Shown piece after piece: positions 37,947 to 51,200 of a stretch of 64,000 bases of DNA. Under the pieces are notes generated by a model that did not search any database, had not been told where the DNA came from, and saw nothing but the letters and a program-made list of their open reading frames with translations. Each line of letters starts with the position of its first letter. Position 1 is the first letter of the stretch. The translations under genes and the position numbers were made by a program. This stretch comes from Dipylidium caninum (Eukaryota > Platyhelminthes > Cestoda > Cyclophyllidea > Dipylidiidae). The DNA is taken from NCBI GenBank assembly GCA_017562135.1, contig QEYB01000556.1:372001-436000 (forward strand), written 5' to 3'.

Positions 37947-39744
37947 ATAGTCTCATTTATTCTTGTTGAATGATTTTATTTTAAATAATTTGATGCACGC
38001 AACCTTAGTGTGCATAAACTACCTATTGTTGTAGTTTGCCGCCACTTATTTTTATCAGTCACCGCTGTTGACCACTATTTGGCACATTGGTGCAAATCTG
38101 CGTTGGAAAGACCATATTATCGGATAGCATGGGCCATTTGATTTGGGTTAGAAAGGGCAGGCCCTAAATAGGCGTAATGAATCCAATGGAAGCTACAAGC
38201 ATATTTGACGGTGTGCAAGGCCTTGTTTTAGAATAGACGTGCTAGATGGGGGCTATTATTACGGATGGGACGAATTTGTTGTAACAGAGGTGCTGTGCGA
38301 GTGGCCGAGCTCAGTCATCTTCCGGGACGAAGATCTCATTTTCCTCCAAAAATTTGGCTCCCATCTTGCTTATGAAAGCACCTCCAAGAAGAAATGGAGT
38401 AATGACGAAGATAGCCTTCAGCAGACCGAATCTTGTCCTATGAGGTGCATCTAGTAAGGCGCCGGTGGATCTGTAGACCCTCTCGCCGCAGATGTATTCA
38501 TGATTCCGATGCCCCTGGAAGAATTTCACTAAATCTAGGCTTCGGCGGTACATCCTCCTCGGCGCGACGCCCATATAAAAGGCGCGAAGCGTTAAAACAA
38601 ATATGTTGGTGATTATTCACGATAGGGACAGGATACTAACAGACATGTTTGACTTGGTCCAGTGATCTTGAAAATTACAACTTGTTAACAAAACTGCATG
38701 AGCAATTAGGAGTTAAGTTGCCTAAGAGCCGAAAGTGTACGATACAACGACCCCTACCTAGCTTATACAGTACGCGATAAATCGTGAACCATATCCCACT
38801 AATTTACCTGGGAAATGTACTATCGACTTTTCTAGGGATTTTCGCTGAAAAGGACATATTTGCCGTTGCGAGGCTACCGAACTTTTGATCCTATCAAATG
38901 ACGATATTAATCCAATTATGGCGTTTTGGCATTTTAGGTTCAATTATGTCTGTGTGACATTAGCCTTCAACTTGAGGCGTTTATAAGAGAACAATATTGT
39001 TCATTACTTCGTGAAGCATCCCAAAAGATGCACTTTGGCTTAATTTACCATTATGCCGTGTAAGCTGTAATGTCTTTTTTTCCCGAAATTACTTAACTTA
39101 TGCATAAACAATCATATCTATATATATGTATATTTTTTGCAGTGATATCGCTTGAGGCACTATTAACAAAATATCCGGCTCACATTTCGCTGTTCTTTCA
39201 AACCATTTCCAAATTATTGAGGGTCAAATAATTGTAGTGTTAAGAATTTCGGCTGAACTTTCATAATAATAAAAATTGCTACCTTGAAAATTTCTCATTG
39301 ACGCCCCGCTAACTCCGATTTGCCACTTCTTACCACCGAACACCTTATTGGATTATTCTTGAGGCATACCAAATCATCACAATTTTATTTATGGTTAGTA
39401 AGATATACTTTATGTAATCTGATTAGGATAGAAACGTTTGGCAGGGAGGACACATGGTAAAACGAAGTGCTCCCGCAATGCGCTTTTTGATTTTTATGCA
39501 ATAGTTATGTCAGCGGTCTGTGTGATCTATCGTCAAATACTTAATTGACTAACCAACCTTACATTTTTGATGAAATTAAGAAGCACTTTTGTAGTTAGAT
39601 TTTCTTCGGGACAGTTTCAAGAATCCCCTTCTCATTTGTTGAGAAACCTTTTTTTGTTGTTTCTTAACTCCGGTGTTATTACAACTTCCCCTTTATTTCG
39701 CAGGTTTCGTGTATTCCAAACCACATTATAAGTCTGGGTTTTAG
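37947..39744. other. gap between ALG5 and first visible Par-3 exon
   Basis: The Par-3 N-terminal oligomerisation domain (CR1) would be expected upstream of 39745. I found no exon resembling it here. It may be too diverged to see by eye, lie on small exons, or lie beyond ALG5. The sequence is AT-rich with short chance frames. Confidence 0.4.
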
Positions 39745-42700
39745 GAGTCCGGAACTAATCGCATTGGAGAAAATGTTTCAATTCCAAAAAATCCTGTTCC
39801 TCCATCTGTTGATCTGAGGTCTTCGAGGAAGAAGAATGTAACATCATTTTCCCGAGATTCTGCGGCTCGTGCCTCCCTAGGTACTCTTAGTTATGATTGG
39901 ATGGACTCCGCAGAACGCACTAATGCAGAATTATTAGTGGATGAACAATCGTCCACAGTGTGGCCAAGGAGTAAAAAATCCGCGTTGTTTGCAAATGACG
40001 ATATAGTGCTGGAATATGACAGAACCTTGCTCAAGAAATCTCGCGCAATACAATGCGATGGTTGTGTAAATCTTGAGCGGACGGGCTATCTTTTTCAAGC
40101 AATTTTTGACACTGTTATAAAGTACTAGAGATATTCCTTATTATGAAAATTATTTAAAGATAATTGACCATATCTTTTTTTTAGAAGGTATTGGGGTCTC
40201 CGTATACTCCAAGTCGACTCTTCTTTACAGAATCAAATCCCTCTGCGACCTAACCAAATAATTGTGGGGGTGAATGAAAAAAGTTTATACTATAAGTCCA
40301 GAGATTTGTACGTTCTATTTCATTGTTCTGGTGCACTTCACCAAAAGCTGAGGGTCTTTATAATATTTTAGGCTAATGTCAACCCTTGTCGATGCATTAT
40401 CGAAACCGCAGTCCATCCGGATTAGCATCCTGAAGGAAGAGGATATTATATGTTCTAATCATATACCAGACACCTTTTTTTGTATGGGAATATTGTGGAC
40501 TATTTGCCCGGGTTAAATGACAATAGTTATACATATTTTGTTCTTATGTAGTTGAAAAGGACTCGTCTACCACGCGCCCACTCTCGAATCTCTCGACATC
40601 GTCTCCTGTTTCTTACATTAAGGTAATCAGAGAGGCAAAATTCACTATCTCTTTTTTTTTTATTTTGGTATACTGCCACTTCTTCAGTTCCATTGCAATA
40701 CGTTCAAAATAGAACATTTCATCCTGCACTTAATGTATAATTATTTTGCTTTCTTAACGCAACTATATTTATCTTTCAAATTGCAGCACTGTCTTTAGAA
40801 GTTATGTTTTCAACAGTTGTAACTCGGAAATTTTTTGGACAAATTTCGCCTCCTGGTACTCAGTCACCCGACAACGAATAAAGCTTTTTGTACTAATGGG
40901 TTTAAGAATTTTTCACGAAAACTATGCTGCGAATGTTGTTTCTGAAACGATTAACGTCCCTGGTACCGTACTAATGAATCATAGTGTTTCTTGTAGAATT
41001 TGAATGCTTTTAATACTCGGTCTATTGGCCAACAAATTACAGTTGACCTTCAAAAACCCTCAGAAGGTGGATTTGGAATCTCCTTTGCCACGAGAGACAC
41101 AGTGGTTAATGCAGAAGAGATACAACCAGTCTTCGTGGAGAGAATAATGACGACGGGTGCTGCCATTCAAGACGGCCGCATTCAGGTCATTAACAATTGC
41201 CAGTATAGCTTTCCCATAGTTATGGTTTGTCATTTGAAATCAGTAGGTCGTTGGGTTAAATTTGTTACGTCGACAAATTCAGCCATCCTACTTACCATAG
41301 CAATGGCAGCATCAAATACATATTCTCCCGATTGTATTGTGCGTAGAATCATTAAAGCGACGTCAAATTTGAGTCATACTCTAGTATAAAGTTATTTAAT
41401 TTTGGATATATTTTTTGGTGGGAAAAGTTTTTTACGCCGGTTTTTTAATATTTCTCAACCATATTTCGTGATAGTTCGGCGACAGGCTTCTTTCGATCAA
41501 CGGAGTTCAAGTTACCAATTTTAAGGACGCTATGGCGACGCTTAGAGCAGTTCCCGTTGGAGGAAAAGTCTTTCTTGTCTTTTCTCGCCAGGACTCTGTT
41601 GTTATTACAAACTCGCCGTCCCACACACCCGATCTCAACGACCGTCTCAATAATCCACCCTCCATACGCGCTTCCAGTCTTATACCCGATTCTGCCTCCG
41701 AAACTGTAAGACACCTTTCTCTTAGTGTTCAAACCCCAATTCGTAGTCCTTTCAATATGTGCAGAGAACCAATGAAGCAGCTCTAATTATATGTAAATTC
41801 AGGTGAAACATCGGGTACTTATCAAGTTAAATGACACCACAAATGAGGTCATCCTACTTTTTCGCCCCCAGCCATTATGTCAAACAATGATTTTCGAAAT
41901 CCCGGCCCCCCATCCCGATTCCGGGATCTCGAGCTTGGGCATTCGATTTGAAGTTTGGACGGAGCCTCGAATCATCCACCCCTATTCGGAATTCAGCCGA
42001 TCGGACAGCTCCATCGACCGCATGGTCGGAGATACAGATAGTCTTGAAGAAAATCTATCCGGCTTGTTTGTTAAGAACATATCAGCCGGTAGTCCTGCCA
42101 CGCATAGTCGAACCTCGGGTTGCATTAGACCAGGCGACCGTCTAGTCGCTGTCAACGGCCTCAGTGTCATCTATCTTTCGCCGCGTGTAAGTTCATTCTG
42201 CCCTTAAATTGCCATCACTTATTCCCTTTTGCAGGAAATTTCGGCCAAACTTAGGGCTGCTATTAGGGAAGCCCTAGAAAGAGAGGCCTCGAACAGCAAA
42301 CAGGCCTGCATCAAGTTGACAGTGAATCGCTTCTTTCATCGCACCGATAAGGTAGACTCTTTACCCAAGAGTAAATCCATTTTGCGGCCAACAGCAGAGG
42401 CATCCCTCGAAAAACTTGTAGTGCAAACCAAGTAAGATTTCAATATACTTTTATTCGCACATTTTCCTCCAAAATTCGAGGTAATCTTATTTCATCCCGA
42501 AAATATTCAAAAGTTCCTTTCAACTTTTAGTGAATTTTTCCACGGTTATCTGGTGTTCGTATAAATACTGCTTAAAGTGTTTTCTTTTCATAGATAGAGA
42601 TTTTAAAATGTATTTAGAAATTTAATTCTACGCACTGAATTTTGTCTTTCGGAAAGATGCGTATCGCTTCATAATAAGGGCTAATTGTCAGTATTTTCCT

Positions 42701-45700
42701 GGCGGGGCTTCTTATCGCTTCGCACCCGCTTTTCCTTTTGGGGAAGGCGGTGTTTAGCGGACGTTGCTCATCACCCCAATGCCGCCTACTTTTTATAGAT
42801 CTGGCGTGGGAACCGGAGGGTGGGGCGGACCGACAACGAAAAAGTGGCCACACCCATTACCGGCTGAGGATGCGTGTGACAGTTTTCAAATTCAGTTTTT
42901 GAAGCCGCTCAGGTTCGGTCACCGCGACTGGAGCGGACGCTCTCGGTGAATTTGCGCGGCCGTTGGAGGCGTGGTGGGCGCGAGGCCTCCTCTCCATCCG
43001 ACTCGCCGGAGCGCTGTCAATCCGCCTTTACACGCGACGGCGTGGGACGACGCAGCGTCTCCGAGAAACGTCATGCCTATTTGAGTGCTCTCAACTTCTC
43101 CCATTACAACGAAAGCATTCTGCCTCACTGCAAAGGTGACAAAGAAGGTAAACAATTATGAGCAGTCTTGCTTTTGGGTAAACCCCCTGCCTCTATGCAC
43201 AGATATTGAAGCCGACAGGTCACAGGTTAATATTGCGAGCAGATCATTTCTATAAACGTATTTCACCAGATGGTGTGAGAAGTTGAGACGTGTTTGGAGC
43301 CCATTATCTCTTGCATAGCCTCGCGTCTTTACGCGACAATGCCAGTCCCCCGGAAGATTCGACAGATACTTCGCGCCAGGCAAGGCCGCTCTTCGGGACC
43401 AGTTAGACCTGTCCATGCAGAGGAGGCCGAAAAACCGTCGGAGTCAAAGCAAGTCGCTGCATCTCCTGAAGGTTATCCTCCTGTCATCTTGGACCGTCGG
43501 GGGAATGATGCGGAGTTTCCTCGGACCGAGGCGGGTACGTCGTGGTGACAGGCGTTTTAACAACCTGTCGCTGTGTAATCTATCTAATATATTCGTGGCG
43601 GTAAAGTGAAAATCCAGTAGGCGTGTGACTACGACTCGTAGGTCTTGTAAAATAAAGTTTGTAGAAGAGGACACCGACACGCAAATGTTGCCAGCAATTC
43701 CTTAGAATAATGTCTATTAATGGAAGTTGATTGTTTATTTCTTTGGATAAGTTAGTCTTCCTATCATCGTTCACAGCAGGTCCTCTTGGAGTTTTTTCAA
43801 TCAGTAGAGTGAATGAAGACGCCATCGGTGAGGGTCGTGGATTGAAGGTAGATGGCTGCAGAATCTGTTCAAATTAGACCTGGTGCCAGTGCTTAGAGTA
43901 CTCAACGGTCGGGTTGTCTGCCTAATTCTGCTCCACACCGGACACGTCGCGTCTGTGCGGCCGACGCGCGTCCAGTCCCTCGGCTGTGGCGGCCCGCGTC
44001 GTGTGTGTCTGCGTTGTTGCGCAAGGCATTCGCCCCCTGCATCGGCTCGAGATAATCCGTCGTCGGGGCGAGCACGAGCCACTACCACGATGCCATTCCA
44101 TGTCTCCCCGTTTCCGTGTGTTTTTTACCGTGAATTGGTAGTCACGACCGTCTCGTCACTGTTACCACCGCATAGTAACTTAGCAGAAGGGTTTTGCACG
44201 CAAATAATCTCCCCCCCCCGCGCCCCCCTCCCCCACCAAAGTGTAACATGAGACGACTTCCGTCGTATGTCCTGTTTTTTTTTTGACGCCCATATGCGCA
44301 ATGAATTATGGCTGTAGTGAAACAACTATGGAGTGAAGTGATGCTTGCCTGTGTTAACTGAGGCAAAGTAAAGTTTCCCCCTTCTTTTTTCTCCAAAGCA
44401 GCGGCGTCCATTTGGTTCCCAGATTGAACGAAGCGATACGTAGCCGCGCTTAAGGCTTGAGAATCACACATTTAGTCCGTCGACGATGCATTCGATTTTG
44501 GACTCAAAATAAAGCGAAATCTAATGTCTAATCTTGGAACGAATTCTAATCGTGAATGGCATGGCTACTTAACCCTAATTGCCTTCGCATTATGAGTCTC
44601 AAAGGTGAGTTGTAGCCAACTACCTTATTTTCATAAGGCGGTTCCATTTCTGTGGAAATTGAGATCCCTAGAATTTGGCGGATTGAACTAATCTACTAAC
44701 TAATTTTTGTGTGGAATAACATGCCCCACGGTGGGCACTTCGTCTTTGCCGTGGCTTGTGTACGTCAAAAGTGCGGCTCCAGCACACGAGAACTCGTGAC
44801 CCAAGCCACCTCTGTGCCAAGCCGCAAAACCGTGCGCTCGCCTTCCCTCCACCCACCACTCCGCGGCTATTTTCGCGGCTGTTTTATATGCCGTCGCCAG
44901 ACAATTCATTCCCTCTTCCCTATCGCTTGGACCGCTCCCATTTAATGTGAGGGAACGGTATCCTCTCATTTTTTATCAGTCGCGAGGAGAGCCACTAGCC
45001 TCCCTTGCTATTTTGCGACGTCGGGCGGTCCGCGTATTTGCGGAGACTACGCTTCGACCGACTCCGCTGCCTCCGATCCTGGGCCGTTCGCAGCCCCGTC
45101 GCGACCCGGGGCGTTGGCACCTCCAGTCCTAAGTTGGGAAATTATTTTTTGGCAGGAGGGCTCTTGAAATCCTTCCTTTTTTACAATTTGTGCCATTTAG
45201 TGCTGCTCAAATTCACCGCTATTTAAGTAAGTATGCCACGCTGTTAACCAACTCAACCGAAGCTTGTCAACTTGGCGTGCCATATTCGTAATGAGCACAC
45301 ATTTGCTGTTTCTGCTGCAGTCAATTCGGCAGGCACCAAGAGTCAGGTGAAGATAAAGTCGTAAAAGGGGCCCGTTTATGCAACACGCGACCGGTCGTGC
45401 AGTGGTGCGTGTGTGTCTGCGCTAAATTTTTAGGGGCGTTGCCCTCACACACGCTCCAATCACTTTCCCTTCAAATAACCACTTTAACAATGGCTCTTCT
45501 GTGCGGCAGCCGACACGGTTCCAAGGCGTGTGGACGGTACTTAGTGAGTTGGTCATTTCGACGTGGAAACCGCTTCTGCTGAAGTACCCGGCCAATGCGC
45601 CGTCACCGGAGTGACCTCGTCGGGGCGGTCTTTTTTTTTCCTGGCCACTCAAATCTGCGTAGATGCTTGCGGTGGAGGAGGCTTCACCGCTCGACCACCG

Positions 45701-48298
45701 TGGGGGAGGGAGGAGGGCGAGGCCTGCGGCTGCGTGGAGCACTCGTCCTCTCGGTGGATGCGTGCGTGAGCTCTGCTGATGAAGTCTCTGCACCCCAGCA
45801 GGGACGGATAAGAACACGGAGTAATTTGAACTACGAGAAATTCCAAATTGCCTAAATGTCTCGTTAACGTTCGTGTTTAATCACGAAGAGGCATGTCGCG
45901 TAACCTTAGGTAACCTCAATTTTACGTAGTTCTATTGATGCATGCAGCAATTTTAAAGTTCACCTACACCCTCTGGAGTCAAAGCACAACATTTACCTCG
46001 GTTGCTTTGGCTCGTTGAATATACGTGGGGTGAGAGGACGAAAGTCACTCAAAGGCAATTGAAGCAGTGACTGTGCGGAGTTGCGAGGCGAGTGCGGTGG
46101 CGCCCGAGGCGATGGACGGGGTGTCGAAGCCTGGCTGAGCTCGGCCAGCGACTTGTCGTGCTAAGGAAGACATTATTCTCTGCACTTAACCTGAGCCCAA
46201 GTCTGCTTTGAAGTGGGTAGGACAATTTAATCGTCGTTAACTTAGTCCCAAAGTCCACCTTTTTTAGTGTACTTGTGTGCAACCGGTTTTACCAATTTTG
46301 CGCCGTTAAAACTACTTTCCTTTACAATTGCTCAATACAACTGGTGGTCATAACTGTATCGCGTTCTCAGGGCTTTTCCGTCTCCGGTCCCAAAACCATA
46401 GTTTTCGAGCTGCAGTGAAACCCAAATGTCGTCACCAATCACCGCCACCAACATCATCGAAGGACGCCGCGGACTTCGACAGTGTAGACGACGTTCACCG
46501 AGCCGTCACACCTCCCATTCCCCCGAGACGTTCGAAGGTGAATCCACCCAACAGAGATGCCACGGGGACGGGGAGCACGCGTGAACCGACCCGCCCCTCC
46601 TCATTGCCCTCTCCAACTCCGTCCTCCTCAGCTGTTCAGCACACGCTTGTCGAAGATTTTGTGCAGTAAGTGCGCCGGTGCTTTTGCCACCCTGGGCTCT
46701 GAGTGGTGCTGCCTCTTTTTATTGTGTCCCCGCATGCACTATGACGACACAACATCGCCTCTCCCAGCAACGAGTAAGTCTTGCTTCAAGAGGCTGCCGT
46801 GAGAATATAACTATGCGAGGTGAACGCGGCGGCTGAGTTGCAGACTTGTGAAACTAATGTGGAGCATTTTCTCTACTTCAAATAGACGAGACCATTTGAC
46901 ATTATAATGCCAACCGCCCATACCTAAGGGTTATGCGCCCCGACTTTTTAGTTTCCTGCGGTGAGTGACTGTTGCTCAGATGTTTTGTCACTTCTCTGTC
47001 AAATTAATGCACGGCACTAGCGTTCGTGGCGGACTGGCGGGGCAGGTCGGCTTGCTAACCCCTCCCTCCGGCAATCCGTCCCGACGATTGCCCCCCTCCC
47101 TCCCCCCTGAGATTGCCCCCCTCCCCATCCCACCGCTCCTTCGTCTCCACACAAGCACCGAGTCTTCACACTAAATAGACAAATGCACAAAGTTTAGAAT
47201 CGCCTCTTAGTTTTAATTTCACAAGACATCAGTCTTTCGCTTTGATTACTTGGTCACCTATAAACACTGATGGCGTCGGCCTCCGCAAAATGTCTTCAAC
47301 GCACCACAGATTTACACTTCAACCACACACACGTAGCAGTGCTGCCTTTCGGGCGGACACAGAGCCCGGCCGCGCCTCCTAGTCGGACGCGAAGACTGGC
47401 ACAGCGTTCGTCGATTTTCTGTTCCTGCCGCCGTAACAGCTCCGTGCATGGGGTTAGATTGCACCGATCCAAAATCGGAATTGGCGGCCGACAGACAAAG
47501 CGTTTGCTTAGTCCCAGTTGTCGGAACTTTCTGCAGCCTCAATTAACGTAGGATCTTCAAATGCGCACCGGGAAAACGAGGGGGACAAACTGTCCACTGA
47601 CTGCTGCAAATTTCAGCATATAAAACCTTTTGAGTTAAAGGCCCCATGCCTCTGTTCACAATTTTCGTGAAATTGACCTTCGAAATCCTCCATGTCCGGG
47701 GACGCGATGGTATTTTAACCACTGTAATGCTGATTTTGTACTTTCACTTTCCTCGTTAAGAATACCTCGAGGCGACAGAAAAGATGTCTCCTGCTTTTCT
47801 TCCTCCCGGAGAGCATCCACTGGGTCGAGCGAGGGGGAAGGAGATCCCACCGACTCCCGCAGCAGGAATCCGCGCGACTACGCCAAACCCGTTGTCCTCA
47901 CCGGTGTCAGAGCCCTGCCCTCTGAACTTAGAAAAACCCCGTCTCCCGTAGATTTCAACGCCTACGCAGTTGAACAAAAGACAGCTCCCCATTTCCCTTG
48001 CTCTGCAGGGGCTGAACCACCGTCTAATTTCCTAGGGGAGGTGGAAACCTGTCTCCCTAAACGACGTGCCGGTCAGATGAGTGACACCTTGCAGGTGAAG
48101 GAAAAGAGCTACCCTAATTCCTCTTCCGTTGACGCGTATTTTCGCCGGAACCTTATTGAGTCCCCGCTTCCAAACGTTTCGCACGATTACGCAACTGTTC
48201 CGAAGACGATCGCTTGTAAAAATGATGTTCTCTACCCAAATCACTTTCATCACGCTATTTGCGCTGATCGGAGTGGACAGGAGAAGGATGATAGCAAA
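39745..48298 (+). CDS. PARD3: Par-3 / Bazooka cell-polarity scaffold, ends open
   Basis: Cortical scaffold that binds Par-6 and atypical PKC and sets apical-basal polarity. Exons with matching phase: 40231-40307, 40372-40481, 40552-40622, 40997-41185, 41475-41705, 41803-42186, 42235-42431, 42969 (or 42913)-43147, 43319-43534, 46371-46665, 47761-48298. An earlier exon starts at 39745 (SFSRDSAARASLG) with an unclear donor near 40068. The PDZ1 second half is NQIIVGVNEKSL, then LVDALSKPQSIRISIL. PDZ2 is GGFGISFATRDT, GAAIQDGRIQ and GDRLLSINGVQV. PDZ3 is IFEIPAPHPDSGISSLGI, GLFVKNISAGSPA and PGDRLVAVNG. The aPKC-site region reads AFTRDGVGRRSVSEKR, against the family pattern FxRxGxGRxSxSEKR. The later NHSFRAAVK matches the family SFRAA box. 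The 47761 exon is open for 179 codons. CR1 and the stop codon were not found. Confidence 0.86.
43535..46370 (+). other. 2.8 kb Par-3 intron, C-rich
   Basis: Lies between two Par-3 exons that join in phase (43534 phase 1, 46371 takes two bases), so no exon is required here. Several long open frames on both strands reflect its higher GC content, not genes. It contains a C-tract at 44210-44236. Confidence 0.6.
44210..44236. repeat. C-rich homopolymer tract
   Basis: Long runs of C broken by single G, T and A bases, inside the large Par-3 intron. A comparable C-rich stretch lies at 47058-47140 in the next intron. Confidence 0.8.
47058..47140. repeat. C-rich low-complexity stretch
   Basis: Runs of C and CCT/CCCT units on the plus strand within the Par-3 intron 46666-47760. 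As the sense strand it is strongly pyrimidine, but it is about 600 nt from the acceptor, so it is not a simple polypyrimidine tract. Confidence 0.7.
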
Positions 48299-51200
48299 GT
48301 AAGTGCTCTTTTTTTCACTTCTGATTTCTCTCCCCTCCTTTAAGCTCGTAGGCCGAACCGTCGGCGTACTTCTCTCCCCTCGCCTAGGAACAATGCTATT
48401 CATAGCATAGACCGAAAATGTCCCCGCATGAGCGAGTTTCAAGGGTGCATAAATTAGCATGCTCTTATAAGACACCGTTGCGAAGAGTGGCCGCTGAGCA
48501 ATTAACTATGCACCACAATTAGCAAATCCGCTCTCCTGCATTAACCCGACGTGTGTTCGAGTGGAAGTAGTCTTAGCCGGTAGCTGCGGAGCCAGTCGCC
48601 TCGCTGTGTCTGGACGCAGTTCTCTCTGCTGCAACTCGGGGGCAGCTCCACTCCTGTCTGTTGAAGTTCGACCGTCGTGCATGAGAGGTGATGAGAGGGA
48701 CGCTTTGCATTATCAAAATGTACTCTTCCTCTTTGAACCTACTTTGTATAATTGACCATGCTTCTTGTTTAAGCACTCACTCTTCGACATCCGCTCCTCC
48801 ATGCTTTCGGTGTTTTTTGCTCCTATGCTTGAAATTAGCCTAAAGTGGGTTAATGATGACCCTTAAGGTAGTTCAACTGACTGACGAGTAGGTGAGTGCT
48901 GATGAAATACTCCGATTTGTGAGAGTTGCCACCGGTAGTGCCTCCACCTCATTGGCTCCTATTTACTCTTGCTCTCCCGTGCCGGAAGGCGTGGTTGCTG
49001 CGGTCAAATGCGCACACTCAGGGCGGAGCTGTGAAAGCCCACTCGCCACACGCCGTTTTGCGCTCCCGTTCACCGCCCATCGCCTGCTCCGGACGTCCCC
49101 GACATACCTCGTACTCTCTCAATCGGCCCGAAGGAATGCCAACTGATCTTCAGCGTCGGACTAATTTGAAGAAAAAAGCCGACGGCCGAGAGGTTGGTAC
49201 TGCATGTTTGTCCTGAATTTAATTTGACGGCTTCGTAGCATTCGCGATGGAAGAGACGCGACACTTCCACGGGGGTAGAGCATTCGCTCAAGTGCAGCGT
49301 AGGGGCTCTTTGCAATTACTTTGTGCGTGCACTGACGCAACCGCATGTCGGTCAACAGAGTTGATGGTGAGTGTTCTTAGGGCACTTTGGAATCCGTGCA
49401 GGCGGCGCGGCTGCAAGCTGGACCTGAGGACCTGGGGAGGCGCCATAACCGCGCGCAAATAAACTACCAACCTGCGTTTCAGTTAAGCCTTAAGCCTAGG
49501 CTACAGACACGTTGCCACTACTTAACTGCATACTGATAGGAATGGTGGCTGACTTCCACCCAGCGTGGGGGTGCCTCTTGGCCCCCCGCCCGCCTGCCGA
49601 CGGCGTCCGGTCTGGCTCAGCCGGCGCCCCATGTGGCACGCTGTGCTGCTGCGGGCGGGAGAGGAGGACTTGGGGTTGACACTGTGTGGGGGGTATGGGT
49701 GGGGCCCCATGCAGCCGCGACTGCGCAGCCCCCCTTCCACCTGCCATGTCTGTACGAGATAATTTTTTGGAATGTCGGCAAGAAATTCCATCACTCTCAC
49801 CACACGACGGGCTAAATAGAATGACGCGACAACAAATGAAGTTAGACCGCCATGTTTCAGTAGTTACTCTGGTTCATTTCATTTCTTATGCATGCACTTC
49901 CTTACTTTCATGTGTCCGTCACCGAACAGTATTTCTAACGTAAGCCTATTTCAATGTCTTGTTACTTGCTTTCGTTGCCTTGTGCCTAACGCTTCTGCTC
50001 TGTGGTGGATCAACTTTTACACAATGGGACAGTAGCTCAACTGACATGCACGTGAGAATACACATGCGTATGTACATAGAAGATCGCTATTGAATGCAAT
50101 TAATCCCCCTGGAGATCCTTCAATTTACAATTTCAAAAAAAATACTTTTTTTCAATGTGTATTCTTCAAGAAGTCTCGAGGCTATCAAAATTAACGCACC
50201 TTCCTTATGTAAAAGGAGCGTGTCAGTGGAATGTGTCCTCACGCGAGGGCAGTTGGTGAGAAGCGTCAGCTGTCCAAACCTTCTGTTGACACACAAGCGA
50301 AGTCTTGTGATTCAGTGCTTCTTTTGGACGTTCATAAGAGCTTTGTGCGTGATCAACTTTTGCGAGTGCGCTAAATCACAAGGGTGCGCGGAAGTCCATT
50401 GTGAAAAAGAAGTGTGTGTTTCTGGGCTACTCGGTCCTTGACTTTTGCCGATGTACAATCGACCCTTCACTAAGCAAACCGGCTGCATAAGACCGAATGT
50501 AGAGTAGAGTAAAAGAAGCAAGATACGCAAGTCTCGTGTGAAATGAGCCAAATGGACCCTGAAGGAACCACAACTCTTGATTTTCTATGGCACAAACAAT
50601 AAAATTTCATCGTTATTATGCACATATTTAACTGTTTGAGAACTGCACTCTAATGCTTTCCTCCGCACCTATTCACAGAATCTCTCACCATTTCCTCCAG
50701 CTTTACTCAGATTTCCTTCATTCAGCTCTCGAGACATGAGGCGCGCCCATATTTTGCTTCATTTACCCCTCCAACACCAGGCAAACCTGATCTCACCGAT
50801 GTTCAAGATAATCGAACACGCCGCCCCAACAACCACGTCGAATCTTCCTTCCACCCACATCCGCCCTTAAACATGCGCGTCCCAGATCATTCTCCGCAGC
50901 CGTGGTTACCACAATGTGAGTGATGCAATGGATTTGAAGGAACACTTCTGTAAGATGTGAGGATGTCGGGCACACTTTTTTTCTAAACAATCAAATGTTT
51001 CCAATGTGAAATCACTAGACTGAATTATTGAGAAGTTCTGAAAAAATCCAACTTACTAGAATGCCAAACCACTTCTAATGTTTCTATTGGCACAGCCCAT
51101 GGTCAGTCTCACACCGATTTTTCAACAGAGGCCACAGGGAGCGCAGCCGGCCCACACAAACCTGGTGTGATTATCACTCCTTTAAGTGTGGAGATTATCT

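Noticed and set aside
37735..37950. 71-codon frame overlapping the end of ALG5
   Set aside because: It starts in the last ALG5 intron; its 3' part is the true last exon only after the acceptor at 37830.
38239..38454. Plus-strand frame as a Par-3 N-terminal exon
   Set aside because: It does not show the CR1 pattern and has no matching donor phase.
44142..44471. Long overlapping frames on both strands, including glycine-rich ones
   Set aside because: They cross the C-tract and arise from GC-rich intron sequence between two Par-3 exons that join in phase.
45422..45855. Open frames of up to 131 codons on both strands
   Set aside because: Composition is driven by high GC, there is no family motif or splice pairing, and they lie in the Par-3 intron.
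49522..49803. Proline/glycine/arginine-rich frames on both strands
   Set aside because: GC-rich low-complexity sequence gives frames in several phases; no conserved motif.
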